Positions 43,201-52,233 of a stretch of DNA of 64,000 bases are shown piece after piece. Within the stretch, counting starts at the first letter, position 1; each line of letters opens with the position of its first letter. The position numbers and the translations under genes were made by a program. Source of the stretch: Adiantum capillus-veneris (taxonomy: Eukaryota; Streptophyta; Polypodiopsida; Polypodiales; Pteridaceae); NCBI GenBank assembly GCA_014529385.2, contig CM043959.1, forward strand, positions 3,967,045-4,031,044. Reading direction: 5' to 3'. Under the pieces are notes generated by a model. That model was given only the letters and a program-made list of their open reading frames with translations. It was not told the DNA's origin and made no database searches.

Positions 43201-44507
43201 TTCTTCTTGATCCCAGGTACATAAAGTGCATCAACAAGTGTGAAGGAACTGCCATTAGCAGCAGTGAGCACAATCTTTCCAACTCCCTGAACTGGATAAG
43301 AGGCGTTGTTGGCACAAGTGACTGAATTCCCATGAGGGACAGACTCGAGAGAGGTAAACAATTCACGATGTGAGGTAATGTGCTTTGTAGCACCACTGTC
43401 GAAATACCACACATGTGAATCTGCAGCAACTGACAAGCATGCATCATGGACAGCAGGATTGTAAGTGCACTCTGCGCTAAAAGCCCATTCTGCATCAACA
43501 TCAGCATCAAAATCTCCTTTCACAGAAGACTCAACAATGGCTGCATTTGTAGTGGAACCAGCATTTGCAGTGGAACCACCCTCTTTCTTCTTAGCCTCTT
43601 TGGCCTTCAACTTAGGACACGACTTGATCAAGTGATCATTGGCTTTACAATAATGGCAACGCATCTTCTTTTTGCCCTTATCACCAGAATTTCCAGACGA
43701 AGTGCTGCCAGCAGAAGCATTAGGAACAGAATTTTTGCCACTCGCAGCAGAACCATAAGAAGTGGCTGCATTACTGTTACCACCCTTTCTTTGAGAAGCA
43801 ATAAAAGCCTGTTCAACTGCACGCTGCCTAGTCCTGTTTTTTCTAGAAAGTGACTCTTGCAACAGCAATGTGCATAATGCATCAAACTTGACAACTTCAG
43901 GATTTCCTTGGGTCATCAGTCTCCAAGTACTAGCAAAAGTCTGGTAGGAATCTGGTAAGGCATCAAGAACAGTCTGCACAAGGGAACTGTCAGAAATGAC
44001 TTCACCTGCAGAAATGAGTTGCTCATTGATATCCTTGACACTAGCAAGGAAAGTGTCCATATCATCCTCCTCATGCATAATCTTCGACTCTAGTTCTTTA
44101 CGCAGCAAAGCAATTTTAGCCTCATTGCGGCTTGCATAAAGACCTGCTAGAATATCCCAAGCCTGTTTTGCAGATTTTGCTGAACGGATGTGAGGAATAA
44201 TGGTGCGCTTCATAGACAACGCAATCAATGCATGAGCCTGCGCATCCTTAACATCCCAACGAGCTTGTTCTGCTGTAGGCAAAACAACTCTAACAGCTAC
44301 AATCCTTGCAGCAAGACCTGCAACATCCTCAATATCGCCTACATCTTCAGAACCAGGACGTACATCAATGCCCTGCACAATGTTCCAGACACCTTTTGAC
44401 ACAAGAACGTGTTGCATCATATAAGCCCACATAGGGTAGTTGTCCCCATCCAACCTGTCCTCAGCAGCAAACATCTTGAACACATCTGTGTTGTTGTTGT
44501 CAGCCAT
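40221..44507 (-). CDS. Copia-2 gag-pol polyprotein, intact
   Basis: One frame, stop TGA at 40223-40221. The frame is open from 44567, but MADNNNTDVF at 44507 is the likelier start (typical copia gag start). Counting from 44567: gag helices ~50-235; CCHC knuckle C304-C307-H312-C317; protease DSGA 390-393; integrase zinc finger H528, H533, C562, C565 and triad D593, D656, E692; RT ~950-1200 with YVDD 1131-1134; RNase H from ~1290 (FSDSDWAGC, SSCEAEYRA, YTDSQSALA). Ends ...LGLLPFVD at 1448. No stop or frameshift, and all catalytic residues are present. A slippage site between gag and pol is not needed, since both share one frame. Confidence 0.96.
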   Translation of the reverse strand: MADNNNTDVFKMFAAEDRLDGDNYPMWAYMMQHVLVSKGVWNIVQGIDVRPGSEDVGDIEDVAGLAARIVAVRVVLPTAEQARWDVKDAQAHALIALSMKRTIIPHIRSAKSAKQAWDILAGLYASRNEAKIALLRKELESKIMHEEDDMDTFLASVKDINEQLISAGEVISDSSLVQTVLDALPDSYQTFASTWRLMTQGNPEVVKFDALCTLLLQESLSRKNRTRQRAVEQAFIASQRKGGNSNAATSYGSAASGKNSVPNASAGSTSSGNSGDKGKKKMRCHYCKANDHLIKSCPKLKAKEAKKKEGGSTANAGSTTNAAIVESSVKGDFDADVDAEWAFSAECTYNPAVHDACLSVAADSHVWYFDSGATKHITSHRELFTSLESVPHGNSVTCANNASYPVQGVGKIVLTAANGSSFTLVDALYVPGIKKNLLSVSALARLGLVVKFVDDRCTVHDLSFGDEIVASGLLCRGLYKLTLYDKCGQNFANAVADSRAISDAKLWHARFGHLNFASLLRLQKSDMVASLPPLEAPIKHVCEGCILGKMQRSKFPKDGSVRATCRLQLVHSDVCGPMQTPSLGNYLYFVTFIDDYSRHAWVFPLKAKSEVFMCFKQFLAMAENVSKCTMGTLRSDRGGEYMSHEFNAFLASRGIKHQCTVPYTPQQNGVAERKNRSLTEMARCMVKSQALPHSFWLEAIMCATYVLNRCPTKALQSITPYEAWHDRKPSIEHMRVFGCLAYALVPQVQRRKLDDKAVKCIFVGYSAESKGYRLYHPQTKRILVSRDVVFVEDSVQPLLSCTRDSNVSSQDIYDTLLPLFSGGNTNVSSNEANVQPMGVSENVLEQPITDADVHDVLDEERAENEQARGMPKWLVHTLRDSKLDAPLSSRTRSGSRHASYASDCYALAVSSLHDVEEPLSFDEAQNSENWIAAMKSEYDALIENDTWTLCELPPGKKAIGTKWVYKLKRKPDGEIDRHKARLVAKGYAQQKGIDYEETFAPTCRMTTVRFLCALAAHFGWDVHQSDIVTAFLNGDIFEEVYVTQPRGFVIKGQEDKVCKCKKALYGLKQSPRAWYEKADTHLVKRGFRNSPTESTLYVKREDDVFLIVVLYVDDLLITGPNERHIAEFKADLNATFKMKDLGLLHHYLGIQFKQCDGGIALCQKSYIETLLCKFGLEDCKPIATPMETGLKLSLHDAGDPADVTLYQTAVGCLIYVCNTRPDIQFAVSQVSRFMHSPGSKHWQAVKRIFRYLSGTLHLGLFYPKGGSLPPDLHAFSDSDWAGCFDTRVSTSGFCFMLGSSCISWLSKKQPTVATSSCEAEYRAVFTATVECVWLRRLMADLGVGQDTANTIYTDSQSALAVARNPVFHARTKHIEVHYHYVRERLSAGEISLAYVPTQDNLADLFTKALSREKLEAFRKALGLLPFVD

Positions 44508-44855
44508 GGTAAATGCTGCACCTGATGTGAAAACTGCCCGAAAATAGGAGAAATGGAGCGGGAACAACTTGTGCTATATAGCACAAACCGTAGAAGACTA
44601 TAAGGCACCTGTTATGCAGAAAACGGCACTGACAAAAAATCTGCACAAAATGACGAAATAGCCTGTGTAGTACTGCCCGTAGTGAAAACGGAGGCCGAAA
44701 TGAGGCCAAATCAAAATTCTGAGCAGACCGAGCTCTTCGAGCTCGCCCAAAATATTTGTCGACCTGCGAACGCTTGCCAAAGCTCACTGAAATCGGAGAA
44801 AGTGAGCAGGCGTGTGCTGGAGCAGCTGGCGACTAAGCCCGGGAGGACGTGACCT
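44508..44855 (-). other. Copia-2 leader
   Basis: About 350 bp between PBS and gag start; no coding claim. May hold the packaging signal. Confidence 0.7.
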
Positions 44856-44867
44856 GCTCTGATACCA
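44856..44867 (-). other. Copia-2 primer binding site (initiator Met tRNA)
   Basis: Minus strand TGGTATCAGAGC two bases after the 5' LTR. Confidence 0.95.
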
Positions 44868-44869
44868 AT

Positions 44870-45096
44870 TGTTGGAATTAGGGTTGCAGAGAAACACACA
44901 CAGCTTGGAGAAGACGAAGAAAGCTCAAGGCACACAATAGAGAGTGTATTCCTTAGTGTGCAATGGAAAGATAGATAGCCCTAGAGTGATGGGCGTATAT
45001 ACAATGCACGGGGGAAAAAACCTCCTAAAGAGGGAAAAAATGCCCCGGCGGTCCTAGTGTGTTCACACACATCACTACCACATGTATATGGTAACA
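44870..45096 (-). repeat. Copia-2 5' LTR
   Basis: 227 bp. Minus strand TGTATATACGCC (44994-45003 region) is a plausible TATA box. Confidence 0.95.
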
Positions 45097-45748
45097 AAGA
45101 GTTGTTCAATGGTATATGGAATTGAAAAAAGAAAGTTACTTGTTGAAAGATTTTCTTTTTCTATGGTTGGTACAATTTTATATAATGAAATTTTAAACAC
45201 GAATCATGGAATCTATTAGCTAACTCTCTTTTGTCCTACAAAATGAAGTGGATGTGAACATTGTCGATACTAAGCAACACCTGATATTAAATGAGGGATG
45301 ATGAGAAGATCAATGGCAGGACGAGCGTGCGAAATCTCGAGGCAGAGTAAACTCGAGCAACGCAAGAAACAAGGTTATATGAAAGCTCTCCCACCCTATG
45401 TGAGCCGAGTTTTGAACCCACATCCTGACGGCCCATGTTTTGAATCATGTGGGCTAACAACCTCACCTACGTGCACATCATGTACACTTACTCGTGTTTA
45501 TAGTCTTATATTGTTAACCAACATATGTTGCCCGAGTTTTTGGGATTCAATTTTTGTTGGGTTCTAGTTTTGACATGACATCTGTTAGGCCAAGGGCCAG
45601 TCTGATCGAAGCTATGGTGTTGCCTATATTAGGGGTAGAGGTTGGGTGGAGAGACAGGTTCTAGACTCCGTCTGGTCTCACAATGGTCACAACCTCTGTA
45701 GTTGGGATTGCTCTCGCTTTTGCGCATGAACCTTTCGATCGTAGATCT
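45097..45748. other. Spacer, no gene seen
   Basis: Contains one 89-codon ORF (45298-45567) with no recognisable domain and no splice context; not called as a gene. Confidence 0.5.
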
Positions 45749-45771
45749 CCCCCCCCCCCCCCCCCCCCCCC
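45749..45771. repeat. Poly-C run, 23 bp
   Basis: Borders the left TIR of the element at 45772; a second C-run (47537-47550) borders its right end, as expected if the element duplicated part of a C-run on insertion. Confidence 0.9.
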
Positions 45772-46171
45772 TTAGAAAATTTCGGAGGTCATTTGGAGGG
45801 CCTTGTAAGAAATTGTATTTCTCTCTCTAGAAACTTTTTTTAAAATGCACTTGCACCTTGTGACTACGTCCAAAAGGACAACCAGACACTTTAAAAAGTA
45901 GATTTATATTCCCAATCGTCCTTGAAAACGGTCACTTTTTTATTTAATGTGAGCGTCTTTTTCAGGAGGCAGGTGCGGCGTATTCAAGGCAGCTTACGTC
46001 ATCACTGAAAGTTGAAAAGTCACAAACTGTCAAATAGTGATATATTTTGAGGTTTTTGACACCACCAATGCGTCCGGAACACCAAAATACCCTAAAAATG
46101 AATGTCTACTTGTCTCATTCCGACATCCGGAGAGGCAAAAAATGTCAAAAAACCCCAAAAAATGGGCTTTT

Positions 46172-46233
46172 TACTTAAGGCGCGCGAGGAGGCATTCTAA
46201 AATGCTAAAATGCCCCTCTGTGCGCCGTTAGTA
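46172..46233. repeat. GC-rich hairpin a (62 bp)
   Basis: Inverted repeat: TACTTAAGGCGCGCGAGGAG pairs with CTCTGTGCGCCGTTAGTA. First of four hairpins of 61-62 bp starting TACT-A and ending TAGTA. Confidence 0.85.
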
Positions 46234-46313
46234 CAAAGCTCCTTTTAGTGATTTTTGGGCAATTATCTTTCAAGAAAGCCTACCTATGTTTCTCTATTGC
46301 ACTTTTGCACCAT

Positions 46314-46314
<1 letters not shown>

Positions 46315-46365
<51 letters not shown>
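46315..46365. repeat. (CT)n microsatellite
   Basis: About 25 CT units. A second CT-rich run lies at 46493-46524. Confidence 0.95.
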
Positions 46366-46367
<2 letters not shown>

Positions 46368-46415
46368 TTCTATAGCTTAGCATATTTAAAGAGAGAGAGA
46401 GTGAGAAACTCCCAT

Positions 46416-46476
46416 TACTAACGGCGCACGTGGAGCATGTTTTGACCTCAAAAAACACCTCCTCGCGCCGTTAGTA
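46416..46476. repeat. GC-rich hairpin b (61 bp)
   Basis: TACTAACGGCGC at the left end is the exact reverse complement of GCGCCGTTAGTA at the right end, with further pairing toward the loop. Confidence 0.85.
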
Positions 46477-46492
46477 TAAGGTAACAGAAAGA

Positions 46493-46524
<32 letters not shown>

Positions 46525-46590
46525 TTCCCCCGCCTTACTTCCTCTCTCTATAACACTCACACATACACACATACACTGGTGGATGCACAG

Positions 46591-46647
46591 TACTAAAGGC
46601 GCACATAGAGACATGCATACCGGTTGTGCCTCTCTACGCGCGCCTAT

Positions 46648-46651
<4 letters not shown>
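46591..46651. repeat. GC-rich hairpin c (61 bp)
   Basis: TACTAAAGGCGCACATAGAG pairs with CTCTACGCGCGCCTATAGTA; the right end merges into the TA repeat. Confidence 0.8.
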
Positions 46652-46726
<75 letters not shown>

Positions 46727-46920
46727 GCTCTTTGTGTTTTTGTGTGTGTGTGTGTGTGTGTGTGTTTTCTATTTGTGTGTCTGTGTGTTTGTGAGTGTGT
46801 GTGTCTGTGTGTGTGTGTGTTATATTTGTGTGTCTGTGTGTTTGTGAGTGTGTGTGTGTGTTATATTTGTGTCTTTGTCTGTTTGTGTGTATGTTATATT
46901 TGTCTGTGTGTGTGTGTGTG
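46651..46920. repeat. (TA)n-(GA)n-(GT)n compound microsatellite
   Basis: TA to about 46698, GA to about 46727, then GT-rich to 46920 with interruptions. Long ORFs on both strands here are artefacts of the repeats. Confidence 0.95.
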
Positions 46921-47068
46921 ATCAAAATGCACTTTGTAGAATTGTAACAATGGGTGTGCGTGCTAAGATGATGAAGAAAAAACCTATGTGATAGATGGAG
47001 GCCTTTTTAGAGATTTTTTGACATTTTCCTCTCAAAAAGCTCTCTAAAAGAGGAAAAAAGGGGCTTTT

Positions 47069-47130
47069 TACTAACGACGCGCGATGAGGCATTCCAAAAT
47101 TTTGGAATGCCCCCTCGCGCGCCGTTAGTA
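47069..47130. repeat. GC-rich hairpin d (62 bp)
   Basis: TACTAACGACGCGCGATGAG...CCAAAATTTTGG...CTCGCGCGCCGTTAGTA: 31-bp arms with only about three mismatches. The best-preserved of the four. Confidence 0.92.
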
Positions 47131-47536
47131 AAATGTTCTTTTAGGGGTTTTTGACATTCTTTGCCTCTTTGGATGTCGAAGCTAGGCAAGGACATTCATT
47201 TCTAGGATATTTGGGCGTTCTGGACGCATTGACAGTATCAAAAGTTTCAAAATCTTCCACCACTTGATAGTTTTGGAACTTTTTGAATTCTAGTGATGAC
47301 GTAAGCCGTATCAAATGCACCGCATCTACCTTCTGAAAAAGGTGCTCGCATTAAATGAAAGAGAGTGATCGTCTTCAAAGACCACTAGATTATTAAATGA
47401 GGAGAGCGACACCTTTTATATTTTTGTTAATATCAATCTATTTTTCTACGTAACGTAGGCTCTTCTCTCATTGGTGGAGCTTATTTTCCTCTCTCTTCCA
47501 AAAGGCCCTCCAAAAGACCTCCGAAATCTCCTAATG

Positions 47537-47539
47537 CCC

Positions 47540-47581
<42 letters not shown>

Positions 47582-47629
47582 TATTGTCTGGTGTTACTCA
47601 GTGCATCTATTGTCTGGTGTTACTCAGTG
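47537..47629. repeat. Poly-C, (TC)n and a 25-bp direct duplication
   Basis: C-run 47537-47550, TC repeat 47551-47578, then CTATTGTCTGGTGTTACTCA twice in tandem (47580-47629). Confidence 0.9.
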
Positions 47630-48734
47630 CTGAGGGTGTTCACATTGTGGGCAACGGGCATGAATGTAAATCACCTGTGAAGTGGGATCCTAGTATTATA
47701 ATGTGGCTCTTTTGGCCACTTGTAATAAGCATTTTTGGAGAAAACATGTACTAGCATGGGCTTGAATAGAGACCATTTTCAGGTATAGATGGTAGGTATC
47801 CAAATATAGTTGACAGGTAGCGAAATTGTTGAAAGAAAGAGTCACTTAAGGTGTCTCAAATGCAAGATGTCCAACACCAAAATGCTTTAAACCACAAGTA
47901 GCCACCATAAGAATCATAAGAGTGCCCTAGCACAATGTAGAGTCGCAATTTGTATGCACGAATGTGGCCTGTCATGTGCACATGTGTACACACTCATATA
48001 GTTTTAAAAAATAGTTTATTCAAAAGAGAGTATATGGTGCATGCATAAAGCTGCCTAGAGACTTTTCCATGAGCTCACTATGCGCAATAAAATGACTAAA
48101 CGTGACAAAAGCAGTAACAAACCTACTTCACTCTAGGCTAGGTTATGTAGGGTAAAGACATCACTCCAAAAAACTTTGGTTTTGAAGAAAGTTCTTTGGG
48201 GACACAGAAAAATAAAAGTAAATTCTGTGAACGATTGTTTTTTATACATATGACTCTAGATTTGTTAGCATACTGATGAAAACTTAGTGAGGGGTATATA
48301 TAGAATAATATAATATTGAGGGGGTATACTATAATGTTGGAATACAGCATAAGGCCTTAAAGTAGGAAACCCAATCTACTAACATAATATGGCGGAAGGG
48401 GGAGTTCTTTACACGTGTCACAATCTGCGAACTGAAGGCTAATGTTCAAAACTAAAAAAAACCCCTTTGCACGCGATAAAGAGGGAGAGAGGGGGAGAGA
48501 GAGAGGCCTCCGAAGGCCGTACTATATAATAAAATGGCCAAAAGGGTGGAGGAGTAGATAGAATACTGGGACTTTTATTTTCCAATGCACCGGCCCATTG
48601 GTCATTAGGGGTGGGGAGCTAGTGGAGCTAATAGCATCACTTGAGTAGAGAGTGGCAAATGTCATAAAAATTGTGGTGGGCTCTTTATGTTCTGAGTAGA
48701 GCACGTCCTAACGGTTGGTGCATAAGAGAAGGAA
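47630..48734. other. Spacer, nothing recognised
   Basis: AT-rich, no domain in any frame, a short GA-rich patch at 48480-48507. The last few hundred bases are the downstream region of the minus-strand gene ending at 48735. Confidence 0.5.
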
Positions 48735-49226
48735 TTAATGTGGGACACGATCGACAGGCTGCAGGATGGGCGTGGTGCTTCCTTTGGCGACGTGGCTCTT
48801 GTTGGGCTTGGGCTCAGCGTAATCCACAGATATCCACAAAACTCTCTGCAAGGGGCTGTCGCTTGCCTGCACGTTAAAAATAACTTAGCAGTCGACTTTT
48901 AACGGCTGCACTAATCATCACTAAGCAGAGCCATTATCGCTAATCAGAATTTTCTTACTTGTTCCAAATATTGAGCGTGTGCTGCTGCACCAGCCTTCTC
49001 CTGCAGCGCTTGTTGATCATCATTTTCGCGTGCTGCTGCAGACGTAATTCCATGCTAGCTACGGTCATTACACATGAACTTTCGGTCGGATGAGATGACG
49101 AGAGAGCTAATTACCTGCCGCGGGAAGCGACCTGGCGTCCCCAACGGGAGCTATGGAAGTCTGCACCATGAAAAGTATCGCCATGATCACCACTACGTAA
49201 ATACCAGCTGTGCCTGCAGTGGCCAT
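48735..49226 (-). CDS. PSY-like secreted peptide precursor, three exons
   Basis: Exons on the minus strand: 49226-49115, 49035-48959, 48866-48735; introns of 79 and 92 bp, each GT...AG (GTAATTAG...TCTGCAG; GTAAGAAA...CGTGCAG). The phases match at both joins (1 then 0), giving 106 residues and TAA 48737-48735. Residues 1-~28 are a signal peptide (core IYVVVIMAILFMV), then a polar, Ala/Gln-rich pro-region, then D78-Y79-x-E-P-x-x-N-x-x-H88. That spacing is the PSY signature (D-Y-x-x-P-x-x-N-x-x-H), in which Tyr is sulfated and the peptide is secreted as a growth signal. The Pro after His is absent. The 5' UTR holds a (CT)n(AC)n tract. Intact as modelled; expression is not shown. Confidence 0.68.
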
Positions 49227-49251
49227 AGCAAGAACAAACGGCTGGGAAGTT

Positions 49252-49261
49252 TGTGTGTGTT

Positions 49262-49311
<50 letters not shown>
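49252..49311. repeat. (GT)n(GA)n microsatellite upstream of PSY-like gene
   Basis: GT 49252-49276 then GA 49277-49311; 26 bp upstream of the ATG, so on the transcript it would be a CU/AC-rich leader, or part of the promoter. Confidence 0.95.
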
Positions 49312-49313
<2 letters not shown>

Positions 49314-49607
49314 GCAGCTTGACAAACCTGCGGGCAAGCACATGAGCTCGCACTTAAAAGCACCAGTGGCCATTAATTTAGGAAGGGATGGGCACTTTTC
49401 ACAAGAAATGCCTGGACCTTTGACCCCCATGTTTCGCTTTGCTTGTGCATGCCGCTGACAAGCTTGTCGTCCCAAGCCCTTCTTCTACGAGAAGCTGAGC
49501 TGTAGACTCATGTGGGTGGAATACAGCAATATGCATGAGCGTTGCAACTTTCCAGCCCACCCGTGCATGCTTTGCCTCCACAGAGGCCCTCAATGCCCTC
49601 AGATGGA

Positions 49608-49646
<39 letters not shown>

Positions 49647-49830
49647 CTCAATGCCCTCGTAACTAGAGGCGATCCAGGGCCCACATTTGCATGCTGGGCA
49701 GCTTTGATCTCTGCCATCCAATCGCTAGGGTGTACTAGTAGGGGGTGAGCTAGGGGCCAAAATTGGTGACCCTAGTTCACTCACTAGTTCATTGTGCATG
49801 CTTTGCTTCCACAGAGCACCTCAATGAGAA

Positions 49831-49872
<42 letters not shown>

Positions 49873-50500
49873 CTTGCTACATTTCGACGGGTGCTTAGAA
49901 TTCACGTGAGCAGTGCATAACAATTGTGCTTCAATTCAAAGGTTAGTGATCATTGTCAGACCTTATGAAGTACATGATTATTGTGGTAGACTCTATTATG
50001 ATCTAATTATAACACACCTACTAGAGCTACTGATGTAAAAAGGTTAGTACCCTTCGCTGCTTTTCTTATAAACTAGCATTCTTCTTTGCCACTTTATGAA
50101 AATCAACATCCTTGGCAAGTAGGGCATCTTGAATTGGCAAACAAGAAAGTTGGTTTGGAGTGGCCCGGGTCCATTCCATATCACAAGCTAACATTCCCCA
50201 CAACTTGCAATTTTCACAAGGCAACATGAAGACATAACACTTGACCTATATCCTAGGTATGTGTGCATTACCTACCCTTTGTCTCCCATTGGCCGTATAT
50301 AGCTTTGCTAAATCAAAAGGGAGCAAGCAACGTTCTCTAGTACTTGTCAAAATGTACCTCACAAAACATGGTGGATATCATGCCATTTCTTTCCTCTCTA
50401 AAATAAAAAAAATGATCTCATCAGTTTTAAATTCAAATTTTACATTTTATTTTGCTTCTTTTTTCCACGTTCTCTTCATCCATTTGCATAGGTGACAATA
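49312..50500. other. Spacer with GA/GT microsatellites
   Basis: GA 49611-49643; GT then GA 49831-49869. TGCATGCTTTGC(C/T)TCCACAGAG occurs twice (49564, 49796), each time followed by CTCAATG and a microsatellite, so a short segment has been duplicated. No gene supported. Confidence 0.6.
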
Positions 50501-50502
50501 TG

Positions 50503-50504
<2 letters not shown>

Positions 50505-50561
<57 letters not shown>

Positions 50562-50582
50562 CACACACACACACACACACAC
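50505..50582. repeat. (GA)n(CA)n microsatellite
   Basis: GA 50505-50558 then CA to 50582. Confidence 0.95.
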
Positions 50583-50670
50583 TCTTATGACACAAAGATG
50601 AGTGCTCCCATGTCTCTATTTTTTTATTGATTTCTTTGCAAGTCCTAATAGAGGAGTGACTATTCTAGGT

Positions 50671-50954
<284 letters not shown>

Positions 50955-51307
50955 CAACACTACACCCTTGAGACAAATCAGTGTACATGTTTGGTATATC
51001 CTCTGCTATCATACTATCAGGGTGAAACTTTTTCCATAGTTGAAACTAAGATGACATATGTGCATACCATCATCTAGAGTTTTCCCTTATGGCAAATTAC
51101 TGGGAGAACTAAAAATGAGTCTACGACAAGTCATGTATGTAGGATATTGATATAGAAAATGCCTCAACCACAACTGGTATATAGCTTCCAATTTTTCTCT
51201 CGGGCCCTTATGTGGCACTCTGGACTTATGTGATCGTCCTAGATATCAAACTAGCTAGTGGTCTCTCTGCTAGCAGCATAGCTAACCTATGAGGACATAA
51301 CCTCACG

Positions 51308-52000
51308 TATTGTACACTTTTGCTAATCATTTGAACAAATTGACATTTATAGCCTCTAATTTATGTAGATTTTCATTTTCCAACTTTATATGTGTAATCA
51401 TGAGCATAGCAAAGAGGGACTAAGTGTTTCTAGGTTGTATTAGCTCGATTTTAACTACATGTGGACTTAGGGATCATTTATTTTTGACCTAAAACCTATT
51501 AGCTCAGGTATAAAATCCAGTTTGTGTAAAAACTCTTTTTGCATAATGAATTGTATGTCACTCTTTTTTAGCACTATGTACTTTTCCTCTACTTTTTGAT
51601 CATCATATCTTCCTCGCAGATTGTTTGTTTGGAGTGTTATCTTCTTCTATGAGTCCTATTGTACACTTTTGCTATTCACTTGAACAAATTGGACATTTAT
51701 AGCCTCTAATTTATGTAGATTTTCATTTTCCAACTTTATATGTGTAATCATGAGCATAGCAGAGAGGGACTAAATGTTTCTAGGTTGTATTATCTCGATT
51801 TTAACCACATGTGGACTTAGGGATCATTTATTTTTGACCTAAAACCTATTAGCTCAGGTATAAAATCCAATTTGTGTAAAACTCTTTTTGCATAATGAAT
51901 TGTATGTCACTCTTTTTTAGCGCTATGTACTTTCCCTCTACTTTTTGATCCTGATATCTTCCTCGCAGATTGTTTGTTTGGAGTGTTGTCTTCTTCTATG
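51308..52000. repeat. 349-bp tandem duplication
   Basis: Two units (51308-51656, 51657-52000) near-identical from TATTGTACACTTTTGCTA to TGTTTGTTTGGAGTGTT. They may lie inside the LTR of the minus-strand Gypsy remnant whose LTR start is at 52234. Confidence 0.9.
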
Positions 52001-52233
52001 CATTCACAAGTGAAAGCTCTACCCAACAATGTAAGTCTCTTGCAATAAATTTTGTGCATTTATTGTCTATAATTATGAGAGACTGGGAACTAGCACATCC
52101 GCATCTCCACTTAACCATACCATATATAAGCCCTTGTCCTACTAGATATAGGCCCCATGTATTGCGTCTATGTCCTGGCCCTTGGCCTGACACATTTTAC
52201 CCTAGGCCTAACCCATCTTACCCTAGAACTGAC

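Larger units (their letters stand above)
39919..45096 (-). mobile_element. Copia-2: young, intact-looking Ty1/copia retrotransposon
   Basis: 5.18 kb on the minus strand. The 227-bp LTRs (39919-40145, 44870-45096) begin TGTTGG and end GTAACA on the plus strand and differ at a single base by eye. Perfect TSD AAGAG (39914-39918, 45097-45101). PBS to initiator Met tRNA, G-rich polypurine tract, and one uninterrupted gag-pol ORF. Everything needed for transposition is visible, so recent activity is likely; current activity is an inference. Confidence 0.97.
45772..47536. mobile_element. Non-autonomous long-TIR element (Mutator-like or foldback)
   Basis: The left arm (45772-46233) and the reverse complement of the right arm (47069-47536) align over most of ~465 bp: outer GATTTCGGAGGTC(A/T)TTTGGAGG, then TTTAATG(T/C)GAGC, GGCTTACGTCATCACT, CAATGCGTCC(G/A)GAAC, AAATGAATGTC, GACATCC(G/A)(G/A)AGAGGCAAA. 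The interior (46234-47068) is microsatellites and hairpins with no transposase. Long TIRs with a ~9-bp duplication would suit Mutator-like elements, but the duplication cannot be measured in the C-runs. Confidence 0.75.

Noticed and set aside
45298-45567. 89-codon ORF after Copia-2
   Set aside because: No domain, no neighbours of the same gene, composition like flanking spacer.
46583-46925. Long ORFs on both strands over TA/GA/GT repeats, also 50602-51077 and 53081-53439
   Set aside because: Dipeptide-repeat translations of microsatellites.
49227-49475. Upstream part of the minus-strand ORF with several cysteines (CEKCPS...KCELMC)
   Set aside because: It runs into the PSY-like exon 1 only through a GA microsatellite; the natural start MATAG at 49226 is followed directly by a signal peptide.
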